Assembly (NCBI GenBank): GCA_963742205.1
Contig: CAVUKZ010000006.1
Span: forward strand, 62,001 to 126,000
Source of the DNA: WHSW01 sp963742205
Lineage (GTDB): Bacteria > Actinomycetota > Thermoleophilia > Solirubrobacterales > 70-9
DNA: 64,000 nt
Direction of reading: 5' to 3'
Position numbers and translations under genes: made by a program. The notes beneath the pieces were generated by a model. The model did not search any database. It was not told where the DNA came from and was given only the letters and a program-made list of their open reading frames with translations. Below are positions 24,778-35,451 of the stretch, one piece after another. How positions within the stretch are numbered: the first letter of the stretch is position 1; every line of letters begins with the position of its first letter.

Positions 24778-26327
24778 ATGACCGCTCCGCAGTCCGACAG
24801 CCGACTCACGATCCGGATCGACACCCCGCTGCCGGACCGGTTGGCAGCGGAGCGCCGCAACCTGCTCTTCGTTTCCGGAGCCTGCTACGCCGAGGGCCGA
24901 ACCGCGGTCTCGCTGGCACTCGCGAGCGGTGGTCGGCAGACGCCGGCGATCGCCCATTCAATGCCACGACCCGACCTCGCGGCGAGCGCCGGCACGAGCG
25001 CTTACCGCAGCGGCTTCTGGGTGATCGTGCCGGTGCCCGCCGCCAAGCGACCGCTGACGATCGCACTCGAGCTGGTGGTGGAGCTCGACGATGGTTCGCG
25101 GCTGCGCCGAGCGGATCGGCTCGATCAAGCTCGCGCCGGCGGTGTCGACCGGCACCTCGACGTGCCGGGCGCACCCGGCTGAGATCGGAACCGCGGATTG
25201 CGATCTGCATGGCAACCTACGATCCGCCCCTGCCGCTGCTCGAGCGCCAGATCGACTCGATCCGCGAGCAGACGAACAAGAGCTGGATCTGCCTGATCAG
25301 CGACGACTGGCTCATCGCCGGAGAAGCTGGCGGCGCTCGAGGACCTCCTCGCCGGCGACTCGCGCTTCGTCCTCGCGCGCGGTCGGACGCCGACTCGGCT
25401 TCTTCCACAACTTCGAGCGCGCGCTGCGGCTTGCGCCCGCCGGAGCCGAGTTCGTCGCGCTCGCCGATCAGGACGATCGATGGGAGGCCGAGAAGCTCGA
25501 CGTGCTCGCCGACCGAATCGGGCCCGCAGCCGTCGCCTACAGCGACGCCCGGATCGTCACCGAGGACGGCGGAGTTGCTGTCCGAGACCTATTGGAACCG
25601 GCGCCGCAACAACAGCTCCAACTTCACGTCGCTCCTGCTCGCCAACACCGTCTCGGGCTCGGCGGCGCTCTTCCGGCGTCACGTGGTCGAGCGCTCGTTG
25701 CCGTTTCCGCCCGCCTTCGGCAAGCTTCTTCCACGACCACTGGCTGGCGCTCGTCGGCGCGGCGCTGGGGGAGATCGCCTACGTCGATCGGCCCCTCTAC
25801 GACTACGTGCAGCACGATGACGCGCTCCTCGGGCACGAGCGCGCGCATGCTTGGGCGGACAAGGGTCGCGGAGTGCCGGCGCGGCTGCGGCCACTTCCGC
25901 GAGGATCCGAGCTACTTCTACGAGCACTGGCGCACGACCTACTTCCAGGAGTACTGCCGGCTGGTCGGTGATCGCCCGCCTGCTGCTTGCACGCTGCGGC
26001 GACGGAGCTGACGGAATCACGACGGCGGATCGCTGCGGCGCCTGGCCGAAGCCGAGCGGTCACCGGCAGGCAATCGCGTGGCTCGTCGTGCGCCAGTCGC
26101 GCCGGCTCGCCGGCTACGACGAGACGCTGGGTGCCGAGGGCCGCCTGCTGCGCGCGTTCGCCTGGCGCCGGCTGCTCGAGGCTCAGCCGCCGAAGCCCGG
26201 CGCAGCTCACCGATGGCTGCCCCGCCAGAGCGCGTTCCGGTGGACCGGGCCGGTGGCATGGCGACGCCGCAATCGCGAACGCCGGTGGCGGCACCGGCGA
26301 CTCGCGCCGGAGGCCCGAACACGATGA
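24778..26327 (+). CDS. Glycosyltransferase family 2, frameshifted
   Basis: A GT2 enzyme of about 515 aa. The first 130 residues (LTIRIDTPLPDRLAAERRNL) form an unrecognised beta-rich domain. The GT-A fold follows after a frame change near 25140: RIAICMATYDPPLPLLERQI, DSIREQTNKSWICLISDD. An extra G near 25308 and further indels break it. The nucleotide/metal motif is FVALADQDDRWEAEKLDVLA, and later FHDHWLALVGAALGEIAYVD and RPLYDYVQHDDAL. The family resembles rhamnosyltransferase-like GT2 proteins. At least six single-base errors are needed, mostly duplicated bases. The gene ends TGA at 26325-26327, overlapping the next ATG (ATGA). Confidence 0.75.
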
Positions 26328-26994
26328 GGCCGCTGTTCAGGTACGCCGACAACCGCCGGCCGGAATCGCTCGCCAACCGCTTTCGGCGACAGCGGATGCA
26401 GATCTTCGAAGCGCTGTGCGCGTCGCTGCCGCGGCCGCTTGCGGATCCTCGATCTCGGCGGAGTCGAGCATTTCTGGCGGCATATGGGCTTCGCGGACCG
26501 CGGCGACATCGAGATCGTCCTCCTCAACCTCAAGCCCCAGTCCCCGCAGGCCGACAACATCTCGGCGGTGGTCGGCGACGCGCGGGCGCTGGCCGGGATC
26601 GAGGCCGGGGAGTATCCCGTCGTCTTCTCCAACTCGGTAATCGAGCACGTCGGTGACTGGGACGACCAGACGGAGCATGGCCCGGGAGGTGCGCCGGGTC
26701 GGAAGGCGCTACTTCGTCCAGACTCCGAACCGCTACTTCCCGATCGAGCCGCACTTCCTATTCCCGGGGTTTCAGTTCCTCCCGTCCGCGGTCCGGGTCG
26801 CGCTCGTCCGCCGCTTCGCGCTCGGTTACCACGAGGCGCTCCCCGACCGGGACGAGGCCCTGGAGGCCGTGCGGGAGATCAGGCTGCTCGACGCCGCCGA
26901 GATGCGGCGCCTGTTTCCGGGCGCGTCGCTGCGGCGCGAGCGGTTCGCCGGTCTGACCAAGTCCTTGATCGCGCTCGGGGGGTGGGGTGGCTGA
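26324..26994 (+). CDS. SAM-dependent methyltransferase, frameshifted
   Basis: This is a class I methyltransferase of about 222 aa. It starts MRPLFRYADNRRPESLANRF, then one extra T near 26443 breaks the frame before RILDLGGVEHFWRHMGFADR (motif I). NISAVVGDARALAGIEAGEY and PVVFSNSVIEHVGDWD are motifs II-III. After another shift near 26690 comes REVRRVGRRYFVQTPNRYFP and the C-terminal LLDAAEMRRLFPGASLRRER. The acceptor is probably a sugar of the glycan or a nucleotide-sugar; this is inferred from context. It is coupled to both neighbours by short overlaps. Confidence 0.7.
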
Positions 26995-27959
26995 CGACGG
27001 CACCGGCAGCGGCCGGCCACGCGGCCGTCGACGTGGTCGTCGTCACCTTCAACAGCGCCGGGGTGATCGCGGGCCTGCTCGATTCGCTCCCAACGGGAAT
27101 GTCGGGGCTCGACTGGAGACTGATCGTCGTCGACAACGGCTCGCGCGACTCGACGCTCGAGCTGGTCCGTCGGCACCCGACCGTCGCCGAGATCGTCGAG
27201 CTGCCGGTCAACGCGGGCTTCGCCGCGGGAGTGAACCGCGGACTGGTCGAGACCGACCGGGACCGCGCCGTCCTGATTCTCAATCCCGACGTTCGCCTGG
27301 CAGCGAGATGCGCGAGGCGCCTGCACGCCGCGCTCGAGTCCGACGCGGGCGCGGGGATCGTCGTCCCGCGACTGGTTGACGAACGGGGCCAGCTGCTCTG
27401 GACCCTGCGCCACGAGCCGTCCGCGCCGCGGGCGCTCGCGGAGGCGCTCTGGGAGTCAGGCCCGCGGCGCGGCTCGGATGCGGCGAGACCATCCGGGCGC
27501 CCGGTGCGTACTCGCGATCGACCGTCGCCGAGTGGGCCTCCGGGGCGGTCCTGATGATCTCGCGCGACTGCCTGAGGATCTGCGGCAGCCTCGAGGAGTC
27601 GTTCTTCCTCTACTCGGAGGACACCGAGTACCAGCTTCGCGCTCGCGATCGGGGGCTGAGGACGCGGCTGGCGCCCGACGCCCTGGCGACGCATATCGGC
27701 GGCGATTCGCTCACCGATCCGGAGCTGTGGACCCTTCTGGTCCTCAACAAGGTCGAGCTCGACGACGGCGCTCGGGCCGCGCCCTGGGCTCGCCTTCTGG
27801 ATCAGCTCGGTCGTTCGGGAGCTTCGCTTCGCGCTCACCGGGAACCGGCCCAGCGCACGGGCCGCGCGAGCCCTGTCGAGCCGCGCCGTGCCCAGGCACT
27901 CCGCGCACGGCTCGTTCGTAGATCGCATGGGCCGATGGAGCCACGGGGAGGAGACTTGA
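26982..27959 (+). CDS. Glycosyltransferase family 2, frameshifted
   Basis: Start taken at GTG 26982 inside the end of the methyltransferase gene. The GT2 core is clear: VDVVVVTFNSAGVIAGLLDS, RLIVVDNGSRDSTLELVRRH, VELPVNAGFAAGVNRGLVET and LILNPDVRLAARCARRLHAA (metal site NPD). Near 27478 the frame shifts to GAYSRSTVAEWASGAVLMIS and then CGSLEESFFLYSEDTEYQLR, the conserved acceptor loop (SEDTEY). A third frame carries the basic C-terminus to TGA at 27957-27959. The next gene begins with TTG in TTGA. Similar to rhamnosyl- and GlcNAc-type GT2 proteins. Confidence 0.75.
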
Positions 27960-29656
27960 CTCTGCGGGAATCGAACGGTGCGGTCGAGCAGGAGAACGCG
28001 CAGGCGGAGAACGGGATCTGCGTCGTCGGCACGCCTCGCGGCGGTAACTCACTCGTCGCCGGCGCCCTCCAACGCCTCGGCGTTTACCTCGGGGAGGAGG
28101 AGGAACTGCCGGCGCCCGACGGGACCAGCCCGCTCGGCAGCTTCGAACTGCCGCGGATCTCGGAGCTCAACGACGCCCTGGTCGAGCATCTGGATCTGGG
28201 ATCACTCGACGCTCCCGTTCCGCCGCGCGGCTGGGAGCGCGACGCACAGCTGAAACCGCTTGGCGAGCGCGCGCGCAGCGCCTTGGACGAGGCGTTCGGC
28301 GAGGCCCGCATCTGGGCCTGGAAGGACGCCCGCAACGCGGTCACGCTGCCCTTCTGGCAGCGCCTCCTGAGCGGAACTCGGTACGTGATCTGCATCCGCA
28401 ATCCGCTCGACGCGGCTCAATCTCTGCGGGCGGTCGACGACGGCCAGGAGCTCGAGCCCTACATGTCGATCTGGTTGCGCACGGTCGCGCTGGCAATGAT
28501 CAACACGTCGGGCCAGCCGCGGATCGTGATCGACTACGACGACTTCGTCTCGACGCCGGTGAGGACCGCGCGGCGGCTCGCCCGGTTCGCGGGGCTCGGT
28601 GGTGAGCTCACCGACGCCGACATCGAGCGAGCGCTGGGAAGGTTCGTCGATCCATCGCTGGCGCTGTTTCGGACCCCGGCGGAGATCGCGCTCGACGGAG
28701 AGCTGACGACGCGCGACTGCGCGACGCTTTACCGGGAACTGCTGCGCCTCCGACCGGGAGACCCCGACCGCGATCCTGAGCCCGAGGCGATGGCCGCTGA
28801 GTGGCAGGCCGTCGATCGACTCGCCGACCGCTTGCTACACGCGACGCGGCCGGCGATGACAGCGGCGATGGCGATCGGTCGGCCGACGTCGGCGCGTATG
28901 CGACCGCGCGCATCTCGGAGCTCGAGAACCTCCTTGCCGACGCCGTTCGGATCGCGAGCAGGCCGCGGAGCGGATCGCCGAGCTCGAACGGGCGAACGCA
29001 GAGCAAGAGGAGGAATTTGCGCGGGCGCTGGCCGGACGCAAGCAAGAGCTTGAGAAGGGGCAGAAGCAGAGGGCAGAGCTCGAGCGGCTGCTGTCCGAGC
29101 GCAAGGAAGATCTTCAGAGGGCGGTGGCCGAGCGCGAGGACGAGCTCGCGAAGCTGCGCGGCCAGGCGAAGGGCCTCGAGCTGGCGAGAGCCGAGCTCGA
29201 GCAGAACCACCTCCAGAGCCGGAGATCTCCGACGCGCGGATGAGCGAACTCGAGGCGGTCACGGAACGCCAGCGCCGGGCCCTGACGGAGAACGAGCAGC
29301 GACTCGCTGCGGCCGACGCGAAGGCCGGCGAACTCCAAGAGATCGCGGCCCGCGAGCTGGAGAACGTCGCCGAGCGCGACCAGCGTCTGGTCGCCAAGCA
29401 GGCCGAGCTCACCGAGCTCGTCGAGCACGTGGAGCGGCTCAAGGCCGCGGTCGAGGAACGAGACTCACGACTCTCCGCCCAGAAGCAGTTCCTGCAGGAA
29501 CAGAGCGAGGAAATGCAGTTTCGCGACGCTCAGCATCAGCAGATAATCCAGGGGATGCGCCAATCGCGAAGCTGGAAGGTCACCAAGCCGTACCGGCGTA
29601 CGGCGATCTTCTTCCGGGGCATCACAGGACGAGGCGACCCCGATCTGAAGCCGTGA
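27956..29656 (+). CDS. Sulfotransferase fused to a coiled coil, frameshifted in the coil
   Basis: The N-terminal ~290 aa form a sulfotransferase domain: 5'-phosphosulfate-binding loop GICVVGTPRGGNSLVAGALQ (residues ~20-38), then WAWKDARNAVTLPFWQRLLS and the 3'-phosphate-binding segment YVICIRNPLDAAQSLRAVDD. From ~315 a long coiled coil follows (ARISELENLLADAVRI, KQELEKGQKQRAELERLLSE and AVAEREDELAKLRGQAKGLE). It ends SRSWKVTKPYRRTAIFFRGI, a short basic tail found on other coiled-coil proteins here. Frame changes near 28880, 28960 and 29225 break only the coil. Start is TTG at 27956 (TTGA overlap with the GT2). Confidence 0.75.
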
Positions 29657-31726
29657 GCGACGGGCCGGTGAACGGCTCGACGCCCATCGCGCTCGGAGAG
29701 CGGGTCAGGATCGACTCCCGTCGCCGCGGGGCCCGCATCACGATCTGCGTTGAGCACTGCGTCGTCCTCGCCGGTCGCGGCGTCTTCGTCGCCGGCTGGG
29801 TGCTCGACCCGTTCGCGGGGATCCACGCGATTCAGCTCCGTGCCCCCGACAGCGGGATCTCGCATGATGTGAAGCCGAACCTGGCGCGGCCCGAGATCCT
29901 CGAGGCCCACAGCAATCAGCTCAAGCGGGCGGCTCGGAAGGCGGGGGGCGAACAACTGCCGGGCTTCTGGGAGATGGCCCCGGGAAGTCTGGATCCGGAA
30001 GGGACGGACCCGGCTCGACCTCGAGCTCGACGGCGGCCGCTCGTACTCGCTGGCGCTCCTCGCCACGCAGGAGGTCCGGGCATCGTCGCCTTCCTGCGCG
30101 CGTCCGGGCTACACGCGGTAGCCGCTCATCTTCCGACGACCTCCGGCGATCTTCCCGAGAGCTGGCGAGACGCCCTGCTTCGGCCTACTCGCTGCTGCCC
30201 GAGGGCTCGATCGAGGGGGCTCAACTCGTACGCCTACCTCGACGCGGCGAGCCGCTGACGGTGGCCGAGCTCCCGCTGAGCTACGGCTCCGCGGGCGTCG
30301 AGATGCCGTCGGCGGGACGATGCGCGCTCGCGGGTCGGGCCTCCTCGACGAGCGCCACTACCGGGGCGCGTACCCGGAGCTGGTGGCCTGCGGCATCGAC
30401 CTGATGACCCACTACCTGACTCTCGGCCACCGCGAGGGTCGCAATCCGTGGCTCGTTCAGCACGACGTCTACCACTCGATTACCTCGCGGGCGATCCGAA
30501 GGTCAACCCACTCGTCCACTACTACGAGACCGGGGCCGAGCGCGGCTATCTCACCGTGCCCGGCGACCACGACTTGGACGAGGACGTCTTCGCGCAGCTC
30601 CGCTACTGGGCCGCGCCGGGACCAGGGGCCGAGGACTTCGATCCAGCGATCGCCGCGGGTCAGGCGCGGCGGGCGAAGCTGATCGCGTTCTACCTGCCGC
30701 AGTTCCACGCGATTCCCGAGAACGACGAATGGTGGGGCGAAGGGCTTCACGGAATGGCGCAACGTGTGCGCGGCGTTCCCCGCTTCGCCGGCCACTACCA
30801 GCCGCGGCTGCCGCGCGACCTCGGCTTCTACGACCTCGACGCGACCGGAGACGCTCGCCGCCAGGTCGAGCTCGCCCGCGCCGCAGGCGTCCACGGGTTC
30901 TGCCTTCTACTACTACTGGTTCGACGGCAAGCGGCTGCTGGAGCGGCCCGTCGAGCGCTTCCTCGACGATCGCGCGATCGATCTTCCCGTTCTGCCTCAC
31001 TTGGGCGAACGAGAACTGGACGCGGCGCTGGGACGGCCACGACGACGAGATCCTCATTGCGCCAGAAGTACGACCCCGGCGACGACGTGGGGCTCGTCGA
31101 CGATCTACAGCGCCACTTCGCGGATCCGCGTTACATCCGCTTCGAGGGCGGCCGCTGCTCCTGCTGTACCGCGCCGACGTGGATTCCAGACGCCGCCGTC
31201 GGACTCGAGCGCTGGCGCGAGCTCTGACACGGCGCACGGCGAGGAGCCCCTGATCTTCGTCGCGCAGGCGTTCGGTCGCGGACCCGCAGCCAGTACGGCC
31301 TCGACGGCGCGTTCGAGTTCCCGCCGCACAAGCTGGTCCGAGCTACGGCCGCGCGATCAACTCGGAGCCGACGGTCCTGGATCCCGACGTTCGCCGGCCA
31401 CGTCATCGACTACGAGACGTCGTCGGCCGACGGCGTTCGCGAAGCGCAGCCGGCCTATCCGCTGATCAAGGACGGCCGTGCCGTCGTGGGACAACGACGC
31501 GCGCCGGCAGGGCGCGGGGTTGACACTGCACCGGTCGAGCCCGCGCGCCTACGAGCGCTGGCTGCGCGCGCTCGTCGAGACGCGCCGCGGGCCATCCCGT
31601 CCTCGGCGAGCGCTGGTCTTCGTCAACGCCTGGAACGAATGGGCAGAGGGGGCCTACCTCGAACCGGACGTCCACTTCGGCGCGGCCTATCTGAACGCGA
31701 CCGCGCGGGCGGTCTGCGAGCCATAG
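29653..31726 (+). CDS. WbsX-like (GH99-like) glycan protein with N-terminal domains, frameshifted
   Basis: Start GTG at 29653 in GTGA. The first ~190 aa (GERVRIDSRRRGARITICVE, GRGVFVAGWVLDPFAGIHAI) form a beta-rich domain seen at the N-terminus of glycan enzymes. A module of the HYLTLGHREGRNPWLV / NPLVHYYETGAERGYL type follows. The last ~350 aa are WbsX/GH99-like: KLIAFYLPQFHAIPENDEWW, FAGHYQPRLPRDLGFYDLD, then FDGKRLLERPVERFLDDRAI and ALVFVNAWNEWAEGAYLEPD near the end. Inserted bases at about 30905, 30988, 31066 and 31170 (for example TGCCTTC for TGCTTC) break the frame. WbsX proteins occur in O-antigen and exopolysaccharide loci; their reaction is not settled. Confidence 0.75.
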
Positions 31727-31744
31727 CGGCGCCCGGGACCCGGC

Positions 31745-32671
31745 TCAACGAAAACGGCCCGCAAGCTGGGTGTTGAGCTCCTCCCACGCCTGCCACGCGT
31801 ACTCGAGCTCGCCGACAAGTTGTCGCACGTTCTCGCGAGCCGCGAGGACCTCGCGCGCTTCACCCGGTTCGGGCGCCTCGAGGTCGTCGGCGGTCACCTC
31901 GACGGGGCGCTTGCGCAGCAACAGATAGCCCTGGTCGCCCGGGTGACGAAAGCCGGTCTCGGCGAGTTCGAGGATCTCGAAGGCTCGTCCCCAGTGAGCC
32001 CGCAACCACCATTCCGAGTGGACCACGACGGGCGCCGCCTTCACCCGCCCTGCTCCGAAGGCGTTCATCCCGACATGATCGGAGTCCACGGTTGCGTCGC
32101 TGAGTGCGGCCTGCGGGAGCTTGGCGCCTCCCGCAGGAGAGATGAAGGTCACGATCATCAGGCCGTCGGGCTTGAGAACGCGGCGGAGCTCGAGCGCCCA
32201 TTCCGCCCACCTCTGCGCGATATGGGTGAAGACGGACGCGCAGTAGACCAGGTCGTACGTCCCGTCGGGCTGCCCCAGGTAGGCCGCCTGCTCGGCCTTG
32301 AACACGTGCAGGGGTGGCGAGAGGTTGGCCTCCAGCCAGGCGATGCTCTCGGAGTCTATGTCGCACCCGTGAAACTCGCCGACTCGCGCCTCCTCGAGGA
32401 AATGTCGAAGCGTGCGACCGGCGCCGCAGCCGAAGTCGAGCACCCGGCGACCCTCAAATCCCCAGTCGTCGGGAAGCAGGCCCAGAATCGCTTCTCGCGT
32501 AACGGCGCCGACTCGCTCGTAGCTCTCCCACGGGTCGTCGGCCATCCGCTTGCCCCCGATGCGACGCGCGAGTCGCCACGGCGGATAAGGAGGCTCGTGT
32601 GGGGGTGGCTCGGTCGGCGCCATGGTCCCGTCCGCCACCACGGCGCGGCCCTTCGTTCGCCTCCGGCTCAC
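31745..32671 (-). CDS. Class I SAM-dependent methyltransferase
   Basis: An intact 308-aa methyltransferase. Motif I is GRRVLDFGCGAGRTLRHFLE; motif II/III follow as FHGCDIDSESIAWLEANLSP and DGTYDLVYCASVFTHIAQRW, then EWALELRRVLKPDGLMIVTF. The C-terminal 40 residues may form a helix. It is on the minus strand, opposite to the main glycan genes, and its ATG (32671) overlaps the stop of the coiled-coil gene (32668) by four bases, so the two are coupled. Acceptor unknown; a glycan sugar is likely from context. Confidence 0.87.
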   Translation of the reverse strand: MSRRRTKGRAVVADGTMAPTEPPPHEPPYPPWRLARRIGGKRMADDPWESYERVGAVTREAILGLLPDDWGFEGRRVLDFGCGAGRTLRHFLEEARVGEFHGCDIDSESIAWLEANLSPPLHVFKAEQAAYLGQPDGTYDLVYCASVFTHIAQRWAEWALELRRVLKPDGLMIVTFISPAGGAKLPQAALSDATVDSDHVGMNAFGAGRVKAAPVVVHSEWWLRAHWGRAFEILELAETGFRHPGDQGYLLLRKRPVEVTADDLEAPEPGEAREVLAARENVRQLVGELEYAWQAWEELNTQLAGRFR

Positions 32672-33141
32672 GGCCGCATCCTAGGAGAGGGAGGACTAGC
32701 CTCGGTCGCCCGTGATCCGCTGCGGAGACGCCGCAACGCCCGGAGCGGCCTCGTGATCCTCCACGACCGCGACGACTCCATCGTCGTCAGCGTGTTCTGA
32801 AGCGTGGCGAGAGTGAGGCGCGCGGCGGCGAGCTCACGCTCGAGGCTTGCCAACTCGCGCAGGCGGTCGGTCGCGGCTGCCTCCAGAGCTTGCACGCGGC
32901 GGCCACCGTTCTGAGCGCCCTGGAGGCGTCGCTGGTCGGCTCGCGCAGCGGCGAGTTCCTCGCGCAGGCGGGAGTTCAGCTGCCGCTGATTGACGAGCGC
33001 GGCTTTGATTTTCGGCGCCGCCGGGGCCTTCGATTGAGCCCCGGGTCTGCGCCCGCCAGCGCGTTGTTCGCCACCGACTGGCTTGCCTTCTTTGCGCCCT
33101 CGTTGCTGCAGAACCAAAAGCCCCGTGTCCCTAGCATTCAA
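32668..33141 (-). CDS. Short coiled-coil protein with basic tail
   Basis: A 157-aa protein with a predicted coiled coil (NQRQLNSRLREELAAARADQ, ALEAAATDRLRELASLEREL) ending SRSWRITRPLRALRRLRSGS. The same coil plus SRSW-[KR]-[VI]-T-[KR]-P tail ends the sulfotransferase at 27956. Such tails often follow glycosyltransferase or methyltransferase domains; here it stands alone upstream of the methyltransferase. It may once have been joined to it or may scaffold it. The first ~45 residues are basic and low complexity, and the true start is uncertain. Confidence 0.6.
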   Translation of the reverse strand: MNARDTGLLVLQQRGRKEGKPVGGEQRAGGRRPGAQSKAPAAPKIKAALVNQRQLNSRLREELAAARADQRRLQGAQNGGRRVQALEAAATDRLRELASLERELAAARLTLATLQNTLTTMESSRSWRITRPLRALRRLRSGSRATEASPPSPRMRP

Positions 33142-33222
33142 GCTGCTACCGTCACGCCGCCCGACCGAAGGGAAGCAGAATACTGCATCGTTCGCGCGAG
33201 ACCATCAGGCGGGAGCCCCACT

Positions 33223-35451
33223 TTGGACGCTGAGATTGAGGACCGCAAGCGGGAGAATGGGGCGTCGGGGGCAGGCTCGGCTGGATCGGATCTGCAGTCG
33301 TCGGTAACCGCGGCCGTATCGCGAGCGCGAAGCGAGGGAGGCGACGAACCGCTGGTCGCGATCGCGATCGCGACTCACCGCCCGCCGATCGACCTACTCG
33401 AGCTGGCGATCGAGTCGATCCGCGACCAAGACCACCCCCGCTGGGTCGCCGTGATCAGCGACGACGCGTCCCCACCGGACTGGTTGGCGGCGATCCGGTC
33501 GCTGATCCGCCATGACAGCCGTTTCGTCCTCTCCCAGGCCCCACAGACCGCCGGGCGCGACGCGAATTTCGAGCGCGCGTTGGAGGCGATCGGCGAACCG
33601 TTCGACCTCGTCGCGCTCGCCGACCAGACCGACCGTTGGCGGCCGGACAAGCTGAGCAGCCTGATCGGCGCCCTCGACCCTGAGGCGGCCCTTGCATACA
33701 GCGACGTCCGGCTCCTGCGACCCGACGGCAGCCCGATCCAGCCATCGCGGGAGGTCGAGGATCCGCCGCTGACGATCGCGTCGCTCTCGGAACGGAGCCT
33801 CGTTCCCGGCTCGGGAATGCTGTTTCGCCGCGAGCTGCTTCGAATCGCGCTGCCGTTCCCCGACGAGCTCGGTCTCAGATACGACCAGTGGCTGGCGCTT
33901 ATGGCCCTGGCCACGGGCCAGGTACGGCACACCAAGCAGACGCTGACCGATCACACCGCCGGTGCCGCGCAGGCGTTCGCCGCCCTGCACGCCGCCGCGG
34001 AGGACTCGAACGGCCGCCGCCGGCTGCGCCGTCGGGCGGCGGCGGCCGGCGAGACGGCTGCCCGCGAGATCACCGCGGTGATCGAGAGCCGTCGCCAGAC
34101 GACCGGGCTGGCGGTGCCCAGAGTGGCCGGGGAGCAACCCAGCGCTCGGATCACGGAGGTCACGTCGGCGGCGGATGAGGCGAGCGTGCCCGCGACCGAT
34201 ATTGCGATCTCCGTCCAGGGGGTCAGCAAGACCTACTCAATCCAGGCTCCGCCGCCCGAGGGTCTTGGCGAACGCCTCAAGGACCCGCTGCGACAGTTCC
34301 GGCGCGAGCGGTTCACGGCGCTGGAAGATGTCTCGTTCGACGTCGCCCGGGGCGAGTTCTTCGGCATCGTCGGAGGCAACGGAAGCGGCAAGACGACGCT
34401 GCTACAGATCCTCGCCAACGTCTACAAGCCGGACACCGGGCGGGTGTTCATCGCTCCGCGCGTGGCACCGATCATCTCGCTCGGAATCGGCTTTCAGGCC
34501 GATCTTCCCGCGCTTCCGAACGTCCTCATGACGTGTGAGCTGCTCGGGGTCTCGGCGGCCGAGGTCCGCCGACGCTTCGACGAACTGCTCGCGTTCGCCG
34601 GCCTCGAGAAGTTCGCGGACCTCAAGCTGCGCAATTACTCGACCGGGATGAGGGTCCGACTCGCGTTCGCAACCGTGATGCTCGTCGACGCAGATGTGCT
34701 GCTGTTCGACGAGGTCCTCGCGGTCGGCGACGGGGCGTTCAAGCAGAAGGCTACGCAGGCGTTCGAGAATCTCCGCAACGAGAAGACGATCGTCCTAGTC
34801 ACGCACAGCATGCAGTACTTGCTCAATTACTGCGACCGGGCGATGCTCCTGAACCGCGGTCGCATGGAGATGATCGGCGCCCCCGACGAGGTCGCTCGGC
34901 GCTACGCCGAGCTGTCGCTCGAGCAGTGGGGGGAGGGTCCCGATGCTCCGCCGAGCGTCAAGGTCCCGGCGGTGAGGAAACCGCGAGCCGAGATCACCGA
35001 CGTGTGGCTCAGCGATTCGTCGGGTCAGCGGACGACCAGCATCGGTTACGGGGAGGAGATCATCGTCCACGCGACGATCGACGCCACCGGGAGCATCCGC
35101 GACCCAGGGCTGCGGCTCGAACTCCGACGCCGGGGCGCGGCGAAGATCTTCGCGCCGCCGACCCTCGGGTTGAGCCAGAACGGACGCGGAGTTCGGCCCG
35201 GCGCGAAGCTCCAGGTCGAAACCGCGATCGAGAACAGGCTGGCGCCCGGCCCCTACACGATCCTCTGCTCGGTGACCGCGAATCCCGAGGGCACCGAGCG
35301 CGCGGTCTCGCCCGCGCTGACGATCGACTTCGCTGTCGCGCGCGGGACCGAGGAGACCCTCGGGATGGTCGACCTCAAACACAGCGTCCGCGTCAGCCGC
35401 GAGGCGGCTCCGAACGGCGAGCGCGGACCGACCCGAAAGCAGAAGCGATGA
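33223..35451 (+). CDS. GT2 glycosyltransferase fused to Wzt-type ABC transporter ATPase
   Basis: A single open frame of 742 aa from TTG 33223. Residues ~42-240 are a GT2 domain: LVAIAIATHRPPIDLLELAI, WVAVISDDASPP, VALADQTDRWRPDKLSSLIG and LRYDQWLALMALATGQVRHT. The metal motif reads DQTD, not the DQDD of the GT2 at 24778. A ~80-aa Ala/Arg-rich linker follows. From ~327 there is a full Wzt-like ATPase: Walker A GGNGSGKTTLLQ, signature NYSTGMRVRLAFA, Walker B DVLLFDEVLAVGDG and VTHSM. Residues ~588-722 are a Wzt C-terminal-like beta-sandwich (EITDVWLSDSSGQRTTSIGY) that can recognise glycan ends. A GTG at 34187 could start the ATPase separately. It is coupled to Wzm by ATGA. Confidence 0.85.
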   Translation: MDAEIEDRKRENGASGAGSAGSDLQSSVTAAVSRARSEGGDEPLVAIAIATHRPPIDLLELAIESIRDQDHPRWVAVISDDASPPDWLAAIRSLIRHDSRFVLSQAPQTAGRDANFERALEAIGEPFDLVALADQTDRWRPDKLSSLIGALDPEAALAYSDVRLLRPDGSPIQPSREVEDPPLTIASLSERSLVPGSGMLFRRELLRIALPFPDELGLRYDQWLALMALATGQVRHTKQTLTDHTAGAAQAFAALHAAAEDSNGRRRLRRRAAAAGETAAREITAVIESRRQTTGLAVPRVAGEQPSARITEVTSAADEASVPATDIAISVQGVSKTYSIQAPPPEGLGERLKDPLRQFRRERFTALEDVSFDVARGEFFGIVGGNGSGKTTLLQILANVYKPDTGRVFIAPRVAPIISLGIGFQADLPALPNVLMTCELLGVSAAEVRRRFDELLAFAGLEKFADLKLRNYSTGMRVRLAFATVMLVDADVLLFDEVLAVGDGAFKQKATQAFENLRNEKTIVLVTHSMQYLLNYCDRAMLLNRGRMEMIGAPDEVARRYAELSLEQWGEGPDAPPSVKVPAVRKPRAEITDVWLSDSSGQRTTSIGYGEEIIVHATIDATGSIRDPGLRLELRRRGAAKIFAPPTLGLSQNGRGVRPGAKLQVETAIENRLAPGPYTILCSVTANPEGTERAVSPALTIDFAVARGTEETLGMVDLKHSVRVSREAAPNGERGPTRKQKR

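Noticed and set aside
19395..31726. Programmed ribosomal frameshifting in the glycan genes
   Set aside because: The breaks occur at many different short runs without slippery heptamers or downstream structures, change direction and often pair up. Sequence error is simpler.
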